DNA from: Agrobacterium vitis
Lineage (GTDB): Bacteria; Pseudomonadota; Alphaproteobacteria; Rhizobiales; Rhizobiaceae
Direction of reading: 5' to 3'
DNA: 64,000 nucleotides
Assembly: GCF_037039395.1 (NCBI RefSeq)
Contig: NZ_CP146242.1
Coordinates: forward strand, 1,550,001-1,614,000
Each line of letters begins with the position of its first letter. Within the stretch, counting starts at the first letter, position 1. The translations under genes and the position numbers were made by a program. Of the stretch, positions 37,099 to 46,243 are shown piece by piece. The notes under the pieces are model-generated. The model searched no databases. It had not been told where the DNA came from and worked only from the letters and a program-made list of their open reading frames with translations.

Positions 37099-38079
37099 AT
37101 GTCTGCCGATCTTGCCGCCACACTGACCAACCCGACCCTGCTGATCGCCGTATTGGTGGCCATTGCGGTTTTTGCCACCCTTTACACCCTGATTTCACCG
37201 TTGCTGGAACGGAGCGACCTCAACAAGCGGATGAAGGCCGTTTCCTCCGAGCGCGAACTGATCCGCGCCCGTGAGCGGGCCAGGATGAACAGCGAGGGCG
37301 GACGCGGCAGCCTGCGCAATACCGATAACAGTTCGGCCCGCAAGATCGTCGAGCGTTTCAACCTGCGTAAGGCGCTGGTGGACGACAAGACCATGGACCG
37401 GCTGAAAACCGCTGGCTTGCGCTCCCAAAATGCCCTGAACATGTTTCTGACGGCCCGGTTCCTGCTGCCCTTCCTGTTCCTGGCGCTGGCAACCACCTGG
37501 ATCTTCGGATTGCACAACATGCAGTCCCGGCCGTTTGCCGTGCGTTTCCTGGCGGCGGTTGTGGCGGGTTATGTCGGCTTTTACCTGCCCAATATCTATA
37601 TTTCCAACCGGATTACCAAACGGCAGCATTCGATTCGCCGGGCCTGGCCCGATGCGCTGGATCTGATGCTGATCTGCGTCGAATCCGGCATGTCGATGGA
37701 AGCGGCGATGCGGCGCGTCGCCGATGAAATGGCGTCTCAATCTCCGGCTCTGGCCGAGGAAATGGTGCTGACCACGGCGGAACTGTCCTTCCTTCAGGAC
37801 CGCCGCACGGCCTATGAAAATCTTGGAAACCGCACCCAGCTGGAAATCGTCAAATCCGTCTGCCAAGCACTGATCCAGGCGGAACGCTATGGAACGCCGA
37901 TCGGCCAGGCCCTGCGCGTTCTGGCGCAGGAGGGCCGCGACGAGCGGATGAACGCCGCTGAGAAGAAAGCCGCCGCCCTGCCCCCAAAGCTGACCGTGCC
38001 GATGATCCTGTTTTTCCTGCCGGTGCTGGTCGCTGTTATTCTTGGTCCAGCCGGTATTCGCGTCTCCGACCGGTTCTAG
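37099..38079 (+). CDS. tadC: Flp pilus inner-membrane platform protein TadC
   Basis: This 326-residue second GspF-like platform protein has an N-terminal helix (about 12-34), a charged linker and two mid helices. The F domain carries RRAWPDALDLMLICVESGMSMEAAMRRVADEM and ALIQAERYGTPIGQALRVLAQEGRDERMNAAEKKAAALPPKLTVPM, both strongly TadC-like. A last helix ends in ILGPAGIRVSDRF. It is the last gene of the plus-strand pilus operon (ctpI position). No clear terminator follows in the next 250 bp. Confidence 0.93.
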   Translation: MSADLAATLTNPTLLIAVLVAIAVFATLYTLISPLLERSDLNKRMKAVSSERELIRARERARMNSEGGRGSLRNTDNSSARKIVERFNLRKALVDDKTMDRLKTAGLRSQNALNMFLTARFLLPFLFLALATTWIFGLHNMQSRPFAVRFLAAVVAGYVGFYLPNIYISNRITKRQHSIRRAWPDALDLMLICVESGMSMEAAMRRVADEMASQSPALAEEMVLTTAELSFLQDRRTAYENLGNRTQLEIVKSVCQALIQAERYGTPIGQALRVLAQEGRDERMNAAEKKAAALPPKLTVPMILFFLPVLVAVILGPAGIRVSDRF

Positions 38080-38347
38080 GTATTTTGGCAGGGTAGACGT
38101 TTGATGGATTTCACGATCCGATACCAGTTGGCGAAACCGTGATCGGCAAGGCCTGCCTTATGCCCTTTTGTCCATGCGACAGCCTTCCTATATCAAAGAG
38201 AACACGCACGGCTTTGAGCAGCTCAGAAACAGATCTTCGATTGTTTGCCAGGGAAAAACACATACCGATTTCCCTACCCCTGCAAACCTGAGAAAAAGGG
38301 CCTGAGAAAAGGACTGCGCATCTGGACCTTTGGCGCCGTGTCAGCAC

Positions 38348-38737
38348 ATGGAGATCGACATGCAGAACCAAGCAGCAAGATGGACGGCAGCGCTGGTGGC
38401 AGCAGGATTGACCATTGCGGCGCCAGCCTTTGCCGACCAGAACAAGAAACCCACCATGGATAACTGGTCGCAGCCCTTGAAAGCTTACAAGGACCTGCCC
38501 GGCGTAAAGACGCAGGCCGAAATCGACCGGCAGAACCTCCAGCCAAGTTACCGCTGCAAAACCGAGACCGTGCTGATGCAAGGGCGCGGCACCCGCGATT
38601 TTCATTTTCTCGGCTCCGGCATGCCGCGAACCGTCTATCGCTGCACCACGGACGAAGGCATTACCTATATGGGCAGCGAGCAACCGCGCACCGGGGCCTG
38701 GCTGCCGGGGATCAATCCGAGAGATGTCGGGGAATAA
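38348..38737 (+). CDS. Small exported protein of unknown function
   Basis: The protein has about 129 residues from the ATG at 38348; an ATG at 38360 and one at 38330 are also in frame. The signal peptide is AALVAAGLTIAAPAFA|DQ. The mature part has two Cys (YRCKTETVL and VYRCTTDEGI) that could form one disulphide, with GTRDFHFLGSGMPRTVYRC between. I do not recognise a family. It follows the pilus operon by about 270 bp and is followed by a palindromic repeat and a terminator, so it is probably its own transcript. Confidence 0.72.
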   Translation: MEIDMQNQAARWTAALVAAGLTIAAPAFADQNKKPTMDNWSQPLKAYKDLPGVKTQAEIDRQNLQPSYRCKTETVLMQGRGTRDFHFLGSGMPRTVYRCTTDEGITYMGSEQPRTGAWLPGINPRDVGE

Positions 38738-38741
38738 GACC

Positions 38742-38790
38742 TAGAGTCTGTCAGGGAAAACCGGATTCCACTTTTCCCTGACAAACTCTA
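38742..38790. repeat. Dispersed palindromic repeat with a CCGGnTTCCACTTT core, copy 2 (best preserved)
   Basis: Arms TAGAGTCTGTCAGGG and CCCTGACAAACTCTA pair almost fully around the core AAAACCGGATTCCACTTTT. It lies 5 bp after the stop of the small exported protein. Related cores are at 16739, 47006 and 63270, each with different arms. Confidence 0.75.
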
Positions 38791-38813
38791 GAACACGAAA
38801 AACGTATAAAAAC

Positions 38814-38842
38814 AAAAAAGCCCGGCGAACCGGGCTTTTTTG
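38814..38842. terminator. Bidirectional terminator between the small exported gene and tRNA-Leu
   Basis: AAAAAAGCCCGG pairs with CCGGGCTTTTTT around CGAA, with A- and T-runs on both sides. It would work in both directions. Confidence 0.85.
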
Positions 38843-38878
38843 TATTCATAAACCAAATCAAAGATTTGGCTTGGGAAT

Positions 38879-38965
38879 TGGTGCCCAGAAGAGGACTCGA
38901 ACCTCCACACCCTTTCGAGTACCAGCACCTGAAGCTGGCGCGTCTACCAATTCCGCCATCTGGGC
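38879..38965 (-). tRNA. tRNA-Leu(CAG)
   Basis: On the minus strand GCCCAGA pairs with TCTGGGC, discriminator A, with an encoded CCA. The anticodon loop TTCAGGT within CCAGC/GCTGG gives CAG, reading CUG leucine codons. The long variable arm (TACTCGAAAGGGTGT) and GGTTCGAGTCC T-arm fit a leucine tRNA of 87 nt. Confidence 0.96.
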
Positions 38966-39356
38966 GACGAGGAGGGATTTAGTAGGCCAGCCCGCGCCTG
39001 TCAACACGGTTTTTGAAGTTTTCATGTCAGGACCGATTTTTTTCCGGGAGCCTCTATCCCGTTCATTTTGCAGCATCATTCAACATTCGCCCAAGCACCT
39101 GAATCTAGTGGTTTTAATAGGAACAATCCGCGACACAGAAAAAACTGACGCCAATAAAAGATTTACCTAATATACAAAGCGATCTCGTCCGAAAGACTGA
39201 GTTTTTGAGAGGTGCAAGCGGAAGGCAGATGGAATCATGTCACCAGAAAAATTGCCTTGCCTTGAAATTGTCCCCACCCCCGAAGCTTGGGCCTTGAAGC
39301 TTAGGCGATGAGATTTATGTAATTCGGCATTTCCGATTATTGTGAGGAGGCGTAGA
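38966..39356. other. Intergenic region with no gene recognised
   Basis: This AT-richer spacer lies between tRNA-Leu (minus) and the BA14K gene (plus). It must hold both promoters. I see no reading frame with gene-like composition; a minus-strand frame at 39167-39481 overlaps the BA14K gene and looks like a shadow. GAGGAGG at 39344-39350 is the ribosome-binding site of the next gene. Confidence 0.5.
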
Positions 39357-39770
39357 ATGCCAGTGTTCCGCAATGCCTTGGCTGGGGTTGCGTTCGCCCT
39401 TGTCGGCAGCCTGCCTGCTGTCGCATCGGCGACCATGCCATTTGCCGTGGCCCCGCCGAGCGGCAACCCATCCCAAGTCATCGATATCCGCTATGTCTGT
39501 GATGTCTATGGTTGCTATGACCGACCCGATTACGGCAGGCCGCCACCGCCGCCGCCAGGCTATTACCGGCCAGTCCCACCACCGCCTCCGCCGCCCTATT
39601 ACCGCCCCGCACCTCCGCCACCCGGCTATTATCGTCCAGCGACACCGCCGCGGGTATCCAACCGCCATATCCGCTGGTGCATGGACCGCTATCGGTCCTA
39701 TGATCCACAAACCAACCGCTACATCGCCGGGGATGGCCGCCTGCGGGTCTGCCGCTCACCATTCCGATGA
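39357..39770 (+). CDS. BA14K-family exported protein with a Pro/Tyr repeat region
   Basis: This 137-residue protein has a signal peptide ending near residue 26 (LPAVASA|TMP). A low-complexity middle (about 60-100) is built of PPPPPGYYRP-like repeats. The C-terminal BA14K motif is HIRWCMDRYRSYDPQTNRYI followed by GDGRLRVC. BA14K was first described as a Brucella immunoreactive, lectin-like protein; the short motif is widespread in rhizobia, usually with unknown role. The ATG at 39357 has GAGGAGG upstream. A bidirectional hairpin follows at 39808. Confidence 0.85.
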   Translation: MPVFRNALAGVAFALVGSLPAVASATMPFAVAPPSGNPSQVIDIRYVCDVYGCYDRPDYGRPPPPPPGYYRPVPPPPPPPYYRPAPPPPGYYRPATPPRVSNRHIRWCMDRYRSYDPQTNRYIAGDGRLRVCRSPFR

Positions 39771-39807
39771 TTTAAGCGTCTGACTGTGTTGAAAACCTGA
39801 GAAACGC

Positions 39808-39837
39808 AAAACCCCTCGAAATATTCGAGGGGTTTTT
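39808..39837. terminator. Terminator between the BA14K gene and pheT
   Basis: AAACCCCTCGAA pairs with TTCGAGGGGTTTTT around ATA. A T-run follows on the plus strand and a shorter one on the minus strand. It ends the BA14K transcript and possibly the pheS-pheT transcript from the other side. Confidence 0.8.
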
Positions 39838-39895
39838 ACAATCACGATAAAAACAGCGGGACAAAGTTCCCGCCACCCGGCCCTGAAGACAGGTG

Positions 39896-42319
39896 TCAGG
39901 CGCGTAAAACACCGCCTGTGGTCTTTTCAACATTGCCGACGATCTTCTTGGTCAGCGCGTCAAAATCCTCATCGGTCAGGGTCTTGTCCGATGGCTGGAT
40001 CAGAACTTCAATGGCAACGGACTTCTTGCCCTCGCCAACGCTTGCCCCTTCGAACACGTCAAACACGTTGACGCCTGATATCAGCTTGCGGTCGGCACTG
40101 GTGGCGGCCTTGATGATTGCGCCCGCTTCCACCTGTTTTTCAACCACAAAGGCGAAATCGCGCTTCACCATCTGCAAGGGTGAGAGATCCAGCGCTGGCT
40201 TGGTGCGGGTGGCCTTCTTCTTCGGCTCCGGCATGGCATCGAGATAGATTTCAAAGCCGCAGAGCGCACCAGACACATCCAGTGCTGCCAGCGTCTTGGG
40301 GTGGAACTCGCCAAAATAGCCGAGAACTACCTTTGGCCCCATCTTGATGGTGCCGGAGCGGCCCGGATGATACCATTCCGGCCCACCCTGCTCGATCTGC
40401 ACATTGCCCATCGGCAGGCCGCAGGCTTCCAGCACGGTCAGCGCATCGGCCTTGGCATCATAGACATCCACCGGCTTGCCGCCTCCCTTGGCTGCGTTGG
40501 ACCACATGCGGCCAGCACCGCTAAGCGATGCCGTACCACGGCGCACGCCGCCTGCCACGCGGCGCTGGCCTTCGGGCGTATCGCCTTCATAAGTGCCGGA
40601 GACTTCGAAAATCGCCACATCGCCAAAACCACGGTCAGCGTTGCGCTGGGCAGCGGTGAGCAGACCCGGCAGCAACGATGGGCGCATGTCCGACATATCA
40701 GCGGCAATCGGGTTGACCAGTTTCAGCGCCGCGCTACCGCCGCCAAACAGGGCGGCCTGTTCCGCTGAGATGAACGACCACGTCACCGCTTCCATCATGC
40801 CTCGGCTGGCCAGCGCCCGCTTGGCTGTGCGGGTGCGGATCTGCAAGGTGGTGAGGATCTTGCTGTTGACCGCACCCATGGATGGCAGAGGCTCAGGCGT
40901 GATCTTATCCACGCCATGCATACGCATGACCTCTTCCACCAGATCGGCCTTGCCGTCCACATCTGGCCGCCATGATGGAACGGCCACCTTAACGGCTTCG
41001 CCCTCGCCCGACACCTCAAAGCCGAGGCCGGTGAGGATGGAGCGGGATTCGTCGGTGGAGACATTCAGGCCGGTGAGGCGCTTGACTTCGGAAAACGGGA
41101 AATCAACGACCTTCTTAGTGTGGCCCTGATAGCCAACCACCTTGGTGGTGGCAGCCACACCGCCGCACATTTCCAGCACCAGTTCGGTGGTGCGCTCAAG
41201 GCCGGGCACCATATAGTCCGGGTCAACGCCGCGCTCAAACCGATAGCGGGCATCGGTGATGATGCCGAGCGAACGGCCCGATTTGGCAATGTTGATCGGG
41301 TCCCACAGGGCCGATTCAATCAACACATTACTGGTGTTTTCATCGCAGCCGGAATGCTCGCCGCCCATGATGCCGCCAATGGATTCAACGCCATTGTCAT
41401 CGGCAATCACCACGGTGTTGGGTGTCAGCTTATAGGTGCGGGTGTCGAGGGCCAGAATTTCCTCGCCATCCTTGGCACGGCGCACGGTCAGCGCACCCTT
41501 CACCTTATCGGCATCAAACACATGCATGGGGCGACCTTGATCAAAGGTCATGTAATTGGTCACATCCACCAGCGCCGAGATGGGCCGCAGGCCAATGGCA
41601 ATCAGCCGCTTTTGCATCCAGACCGGGCTTGGACCATTTTTGACGCCGCGCACCAGGCGATAGGCAAAGCCGGGGCAAAGCTTGGCATCATCCAGCTCCA
41701 GCTTGACCTCAACCGAGGTCTCGCCTTCCACTGCAAAGCTTGGAGCTTTTGGCTGCTTCAACGTGCCAAGGCCGGAGGCCGCCAAATCACGGGCAATGCC
41801 GTAAATGCTGGTGCAATCGGGCCGATTGGGCGTGAGATTGATCTCGATGACCGGATCATCAATGCCCGCATAGGCCGCAAAAGAGGTACCGACAGGCGCA
41901 TCGTCCGGCAGATCGATAATGCCATCGTGATTGTCAGACATGTTGAGTTCTTTTTCAGAACACATCATGCCGTGGCTTTCCACGCCACGAATATTGCCAA
42001 TAGCCAGCGTCACATCCAGCCCCGGCACATACATGCCCGGACGGCCAAACGCGCCAATCAAGCCCGCCCGCGCATTTGGCGCGCCGCAAACGACCTGCAC
42101 AGGTTTACCGTCGCCAGCATCGACCGAGAGAACTTTCAGACGATCGGCAGACGGATGCTTTTCCTCGCTCAAAATCTTGGCAATCACAAACGGCTTATAG
42201 GCCGCCTTGTCATCAACATCCTCAACTTCAAGGCCAATGGCGGTAAGGCGCTCGCAGACCTGATCCAGCGTGGCATCGGTGTCCAGATGGTCTTTCAACC
42301 AGGAGAGTGTGAATTTCAT
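39896..42319 (-). CDS. pheT: Phenylalanyl-tRNA synthetase beta subunit
   Basis: This 807-residue subunit of the (alpha-beta)2 enzyme charges tRNA-Phe. From the ATG at 42319 it begins [21 protein letters not shown]. Domains in order are the EMAP-like tRNA-binding domain (about 40-150), the B3/B4 editing domain (about 200-400), B5 (about 400-475), the catalytic-like core, and the C-terminal FDX-ACB anticodon-binding domain (about 713-807, [14 protein letters not shown]). A frame extending to 42397 adds Arg-rich residues and is not the start. It lies 29 bp after the ASCH gene rather than directly after pheS. Confidence 0.97.
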   Translation of the reverse strand: MKFTLSWLKDHLDTDATLDQVCERLTAIGLEVEDVDDKAAYKPFVIAKILSEEKHPSADRLKVLSVDAGDGKPVQVVCGAPNARAGLIGAFGRPGMYVPGLDVTLAIGNIRGVESHGMMCSEKELNMSDNHDGIIDLPDDAPVGTSFAAYAGIDDPVIEINLTPNRPDCTSIYGIARDLAASGLGTLKQPKAPSFAVEGETSVEVKLELDDAKLCPGFAYRLVRGVKNGPSPVWMQKRLIAIGLRPISALVDVTNYMTFDQGRPMHVFDADKVKGALTVRRAKDGEEILALDTRTYKLTPNTVVIADDNGVESIGGIMGGEHSGCDENTSNVLIESALWDPINIAKSGRSLGIITDARYRFERGVDPDYMVPGLERTTELVLEMCGGVAATTKVVGYQGHTKKVVDFPFSEVKRLTGLNVSTDESRSILTGLGFEVSGEGEAVKVAVPSWRPDVDGKADLVEEVMRMHGVDKITPEPLPSMGAVNSKILTTLQIRTRTAKRALASRGMMEAVTWSFISAEQAALFGGGSAALKLVNPIAADMSDMRPSLLPGLLTAAQRNADRGFGDVAIFEVSGTYEGDTPEGQRRVAGGVRRGTASLSGAGRMWSNAAKGGGKPVDVYDAKADALTVLEACGLPMGNVQIEQGGPEWYHPGRSGTIKMGPKVVLGYFGEFHPKTLAALDVSGALCGFEIYLDAMPEPKKKATRTKPALDLSPLQMVKRDFAFVVEKQVEAGAIIKAATSADRKLISGVNVFDVFEGASVGEGKKSVAIEVLIQPSDKTLTDEDFDALTKKIVGNVEKTTGGVLRA

Positions 42320-42348
42320 CTTAGCAATCTCTTCTTCCGCACTGGGCC

Positions 42349-42768
42349 TTAGCCCTGATCTCGCTTTAATATGTCCACGAGACGAAACCGCTCGCAAACC
42401 AGTTCCATATCCGGCGTGAACCCGCCATTGCGGGCGAAATAGACCTCGTGCCCAACCCGCCAGGCTTCCAATGTCTGGTCATCCTCGCCTTCGTCATGGG
42501 CGAATGCGGCATCAACCTCATCGAAACGCCGGATTGTGACCTCTACAGTCTCAATCACTGCGGCAGCGCGCCCTGCACCATCCAGAACGACGTCACGACG
42601 CCCGACGACGGGAATGGGCTCACCTTTTGGGCCAAAATCCCGCAATGCACCGCATGTTGCAGTTTTCTTGCCTGCGAGCACCAACCCCAGAAGCTGATCC
42701 GCCAGCTCAGGCGAATCACCAAACGCGAAGGTCACAGCATCGCGGTGTGGCTCCGGTAGCTCGATCAT
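42349..42768 (-). CDS. ASCH-domain protein between pheS and pheT
   Basis: This 139-residue single-domain cytoplasmic protein is of the ASCH (PUA-like beta-barrel) type: [27 protein letters not shown] (the family GxKxxT-like motif), then [21 protein letters not shown] and [16 protein letters not shown] proteins are predicted RNA binders; YqfB of E. coli hydrolyses N4-acetylcytidine. The role here is unknown. Its ATG overlaps the pheS stop (ATGA) and pheT starts 29 bp after it, so it is translated with the synthetase subunits. Confidence 0.85.
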   Translation of the reverse strand: MIELPEPHRDAVTFAFGDSPELADQLLGLVLAGKKTATCGALRDFGPKGEPIPVVGRRDVVLDGAGRAAAVIETVEVTIRRFDEVDAAFAHDEGEDDQTLEAWRVGHEVYFARNGGFTPDMELVCERFRLVDILKRDQG

Positions 42769-43850
42769 ACGCTCAAGCCACCAAACAATGTCGGCATGTC
42801 CAATGGACGAAAACCGTAGTGGCTCATCCAGCGAACGTCGGCATTGAAGAAGTCGCGCAGGTCCGGCATGCCGTATTTCAGCATGGCGATGCGGTCGAGG
42901 CCCATGCCCCAGGCAAAACCCTGGTATTCATCGGGGTCGAGGCCGCCTGCACGCAGCACGTTGGGGTGGACCATGCCGCAGCCGAGGATTTCCATCCAGT
43001 CCTTGCCTTCGCCGAATTTGACGATGGGGCCGCTGGAACGGTCGCACTGAATGTCCACTTCGAATGATGGTTCCGTGAACGGGAAGAAGGACGGCCGAAA
43101 GCGCATGGTGACGCTATCGACTTCAAAGAAGGCCTTGCAGAATTCTTCCAGAACCCAGCGCAGATGGCCAACATTGGCGGTCTTGTCGATCACCAGACCT
43201 TCGACCTGATGGAACATCGGCGAATGGGTGGCGTCGGAATCCTGTCGGTAGGTCTTGCCCGGAATAACGATGCGGATCGGCGGCTTTTGCGCTTCCATGG
43301 TGCGCACCTGCACCGGCGAGGTATGGGTGCGCAGCACCTTGCGCTCGCCATTGGCGTCGGGCTGGAGGAAGAATGTATCGTGCATTTCGCGGGCCGGGTG
43401 GCCTTCAGGGAAGTTCAGCGCCGTGAAATTGTAATAGTCGGTCTCGATATCCGGGCCTTCGGCAATGGAAAAGCCCATATCGGCAAAGATCGCGGTGATT
43501 TCATCAACGATCTGGCTGATCGGGTGAATACGCCCACGCTCCGCAGGCGAGGAACGCACGGGCAGCGACACATCCAGCGTTTCAGCCTTCAGGCGCGCAT
43601 TGATGGCGGCGTCCTTCAGCTCGGTCTTTTTAGTGGTCAGTTGTTCGGTGATCTCGTTTTTCAGCGCGTTGATTGCCGCACCACGGGTCTGGCGCTCTTC
43701 CGGCGTCATGGAGCCCAGTGTTTTCAAAAGCTCGGAAACCGAGCCTTTCTTGCCCATGGCGGCAAGACGCACGGCTTCAATGCCAGCCTCGTCGCTGGCA
43801 GCGGCGATATCGGCCAGAAGGGATGTTTTCAAACTCTCGAGATCGGACAT
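42765..43850 (-). CDS. pheS: Phenylalanyl-tRNA synthetase alpha subunit
   Basis: This 361-residue catalytic subunit has an N-terminal coiled-coil arm (about 1-90). The class II core has motif 2 in [19 protein letters not shown] and [16 protein letters not shown]. Motif 3 is visible as [17 protein letters not shown]. Residues [14 protein letters not shown] form the ATP/Phe site. The stop overlaps the ASCH gene start. Upstream lie a palindromic repeat and the rplT terminator, so pheS probably has its own promoter within 43851-44012. Confidence 0.97.
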   Translation of the reverse strand: MSDLESLKTSLLADIAAASDEAGIEAVRLAAMGKKGSVSELLKTLGSMTPEERQTRGAAINALKNEITEQLTTKKTELKDAAINARLKAETLDVSLPVRSSPAERGRIHPISQIVDEITAIFADMGFSIAEGPDIETDYYNFTALNFPEGHPAREMHDTFFLQPDANGERKVLRTHTSPVQVRTMEAQKPPIRIVIPGKTYRQDSDATHSPMFHQVEGLVIDKTANVGHLRWVLEEFCKAFFEVDSVTMRFRPSFFPFTEPSFEVDIQCDRSSGPIVKFGEGKDWMEILGCGMVHPNVLRAGGLDPDEYQGFAWGMGLDRIAMLKYGMPDLRDFFNADVRWMSHYGFRPLDMPTLFGGLSV

Positions 43851-43889
43851 TGTCGTCTTTCCTGCCTATGTTCGGCCGCCAGCACCAGA

Positions 43890-43933
43890 GCATTTCCAGC
43901 AAAAGTGTATAACGGGTTTGCGTCCGGAAATGC
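43890..43933. repeat. Dispersed palindromic repeat, copy 2 (TTTCC...GGAAATGC family)
   Basis: GCATTTCC at the left and GGAAATGC at the right are perfect inverted arms around CAGCAAAAGTGTATAACGGG and TTTGCGTCC. It is close to the copy at 4720-4762. It lies in the pheS leader, downstream of the rplT terminator. Confidence 0.7.
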
Positions 43934-43944
43934 GTTAAACCATG

Positions 43945-43978
43945 AAAAAACCCGCGCCAGTTTGCCCAGCGCGGGTTT
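43945..43978 (-). terminator. Terminator of rpmI-rplT
   Basis: On the minus strand AAACCCGCGC pairs with GCGCGGGTTTTTT around TGGGCAAACTG. It begins 35 bp after the rplT stop. Confidence 0.85.
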
Positions 43979-44012
43979 CCCAATAACCAAATTTCAGTTT
44001 GGGACGCGCTGG

Positions 44013-44417
44013 TTACTTAACCGCGGTCTCAAACTCATTCTTCGTGCCAGCATCCTTGAGGTAGGACAGAGCCTTCTTGGAGGCTTCAACCAGCGCGCCG
44101 AAAGCTGCCGGCTCATGGATGGCCATGTCGGACAGAACCTTACGGTCAACTTCAATGCCAGCCTTGTTCAGGCCGTCGATGAAGCGGCCATAGGTCAGGC
44201 CGGATTCGCGCACAGCTGCGTTGATACGCTGAATCCACAGGGCGCGGAAATTGCGCTTGTTGACCTTGCGGTCGCGGTAGGCGAACTGCTTGGAACGATC
44301 CACCGCAGCCTTGGCAGCGCGGATGGTGTTCTTGCGGCGGCCGTAAAAGCCCTTGGCGGCCTTCAGAACCTTTTTGTGCTTGGCATGAGCGGCAACGCCG
44401 CGTTTTACGCGTGACAT
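44013..44417 (-). CDS. rplT: 50S ribosomal protein L20
   Basis: This 134-residue protein binds 23S rRNA early in large-subunit assembly. It begins [30 protein letters not shown], the canonical L20 N-terminus, and contains [19 protein letters not shown] Lys/Ala-rich C-terminal extension of about 15 residues is common in alphaproteobacteria. It follows rpmI by 39 bp and ends in a strong terminator. Confidence 0.98.
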   Translation of the reverse strand: MSRVKRGVAAHAKHKKVLKAAKGFYGRRKNTIRAAKAAVDRSKQFAYRDRKVNKRNFRALWIQRINAAVRESGLTYGRFIDGLNKAGIEVDRKVLSDMAIHEPAAFGALVEASKKALSYLKDAGTKNEFETAVK

Positions 44418-44456
44418 GTCATGATCTCCTTAAATGATCCAAAAAGCGAAAGGGTC

Positions 44457-44660
44457 TCAGAGACCGTTTGGCAGGTAGTTCTTGATGACTTTCTTGCCGT
44501 CTGCTTCGGCAAGTACCATCGTTCCGCGTGCATTGCGGATGAACTTGTTGGACCGCTTGATCATGCCGTGACGCTTGCCAGCGGCAGCAGCCAGGACCTT
44601 GCCGGAGGCAGTGATCTTGAACCGCTTCTTGGCGGAGGACTTCGTCTTCATCTTGGGCAT
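44457..44660 (-). CDS. rpmI: 50S ribosomal protein L35
   Basis: This 67-residue ribosomal protein, [20 protein letters not shown], contains [22 protein letters not shown] and ends [10 protein letters not shown], all canonical. The ATG at 44660 is correct; an upstream in-frame extension to 44735 is not L35-like. Unlike the classic infC-rpmI-rplT order, infC is 3.7 kb upstream and has its own terminator, so rpmI-rplT must have a separate promoter in 44661-44887. Confidence 0.98.
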   Translation of the reverse strand: MPKMKTKSSAKKRFKITASGKVLAAAAGKRHGMIKRSNKFIRNARGTMVLAEADGKKVIKNYLPNGL

Positions 44661-44887
44661 TTTGCTACTCCATTGTTCTTGTATCGAAACAGGCAGACGA
44701 GGCCTGTTTTCAAGCATAAAGAACGGCCACGGCATGCCCTGCCGGACCGTTCGGACGGGCGCTTATAACCGCAGGCCCGGTAAAGTGCAACGGGATTCAA
44801 GTGCGCGAGGCAAAAATCGCTTTTGCGGCCTGCCAACACCAGAAAATCGACGGCTTAAGCGCGTTATCCAGGCCAAATGACCTGCCG

Positions 44888-46243
44888 TCAGATCGGGTGA
44901 GCCGGAATCTGACGTCCGCCATTGCGGGGAAATTGCAGTGTGACGAGCAAGCCGCCAATATCGGCCTGATCCAGGCTGAGATTGCCGCCATAAGCGGTCA
45001 TGATATCGGCGCAGATCGCGAGGCCCAGACCGGAACCGCCTTGGTCTGCATCCAGAAATTCGCCCCGGCGCAGCACCTGCTGCCGGTCTTGCGGACGCAC
45101 ACCCGGCCCATCGTCACCAATGACGATCATCGCCATGTCCCGATCCGCAAAAGCGCGGACGTGAATGACCGAGGAGGCCCATTTCGTTGCATTGTCGAGA
45201 ATATTGCCGATTGCTTCGGCAAGATCGGCGGCGTCGGCCTCAATCGCCAGACCTGGTTCTACATCGACATCCCAGGCAAGGTCCCGCGCCCGGGCAATCG
45301 GGTCAAGAACTTTGACCAGCTTGCCCATCAGGCCTTCCATGTCGGTCACCTGCATCTGCTCGACGCCAAGGCGAGCGGCCTGCAATTGCCGGTCGGCTCG
45401 CTGACGCACCAGGTTGATTTGCTCGAAAGCCGCTTCACGCTCGGCGGAAGGCAGATGCTGCACCATTTGCGCCAGCACCGTCAGCGGTGTTTTCAACCCA
45501 TGCGCCAGGTCGCTGGCCCTGCTGCGTGCCTTCTCGATCGTGTATTGCCGTTCGGTGAGCAGGAGATTGATCTCTTCGACAAGCGGCATCACTTCAGGCG
45601 GCACGCCGTCATCCATGACCCGCAACTGACCGGCCCGAACCATCGACACCTGGTTTCGCACACGCGTCAATGGCTGCAACACGACCCGGGCCTGGAGCAG
45701 CGCCGCGCCCAGCAGAACCAGGGCAGTGATCAGCATGACGGACCGCGAGCGCTCCCGATGCTGATCAAGCGGTTCCATCAGGTTGGCCAAAGGAAAGCCG
45801 GCATAGATGATAACAGGATAGTCTATGCCCTCATCCGAGATTTTGATTTCGCTGCGTAGCAGTAAAATATCCTCGCCATCGGGCCCCTGCGCACGACTGA
45901 AATCGAATGGCCCTTCCTGGTGCAGTCCAGTTCTGGGCAGTTCCACATCCCAGAGCGACCGCGAGCGCAGGCTGCGGCCATCAGGCGTCCATACCTGCCA
46001 GTAACGCCCGCCGCTGACGGTGGAAAAGCGCGGATCCGCTGGCGGCGAGACGATATCAATCTTGCCATTTTCCACCTTCAGGCGGGAGGCAATGGTATTG
46101 ATAATGACAGTCATCTCGGTTTTGAATTGCTGACCGACATAGTTGATGAACAAAAAACCGACCGAGAACCAAAGGACCATCAGCGCCAACCCGATTGCCA
46201 GGAAGGAGCCGATCGCGAGCCTAAGGCGCAGTGATCTCAGCAT
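44888..46243 (-). CDS. Sensor histidine kinase
   Basis: This 451-residue inner-membrane kinase has helix 1 (about 10-34), a periplasmic sensor domain (about 35-165), helix 2 (about 168-186) and a HAMP-like linker. The dimerisation domain has phospho-acceptor H248 in SDLAHGLKTPL. The ATPase domain has N (NILDNATKWA), G1 (GDDGPGV) and G2 (GSGLGLAI) boxes. It overlaps the response-regulator stop by 7 bp. The general type is PhoQ-like; a specific name such as FeuQ would need a search. Confidence 0.93.
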   Translation of the reverse strand: MLRSLRLRLAIGSFLAIGLALMVLWFSVGFLFINYVGQQFKTEMTVIINTIASRLKVENGKIDIVSPPADPRFSTVSGGRYWQVWTPDGRSLRSRSLWDVELPRTGLHQEGPFDFSRAQGPDGEDILLLRSEIKISDEGIDYPVIIYAGFPLANLMEPLDQHRERSRSVMLITALVLLGAALLQARVVLQPLTRVRNQVSMVRAGQLRVMDDGVPPEVMPLVEEINLLLTERQYTIEKARSRASDLAHGLKTPLTVLAQMVQHLPSAEREAAFEQINLVRQRADRQLQAARLGVEQMQVTDMEGLMGKLVKVLDPIARARDLAWDVDVEPGLAIEADAADLAEAIGNILDNATKWASSVIHVRAFADRDMAMIVIGDDGPGVRPQDRQQVLRRGEFLDADQGGSGLGLAICADIMTAYGGNLSLDQADIGGLLVTLQFPRNGGRQIPAHPI

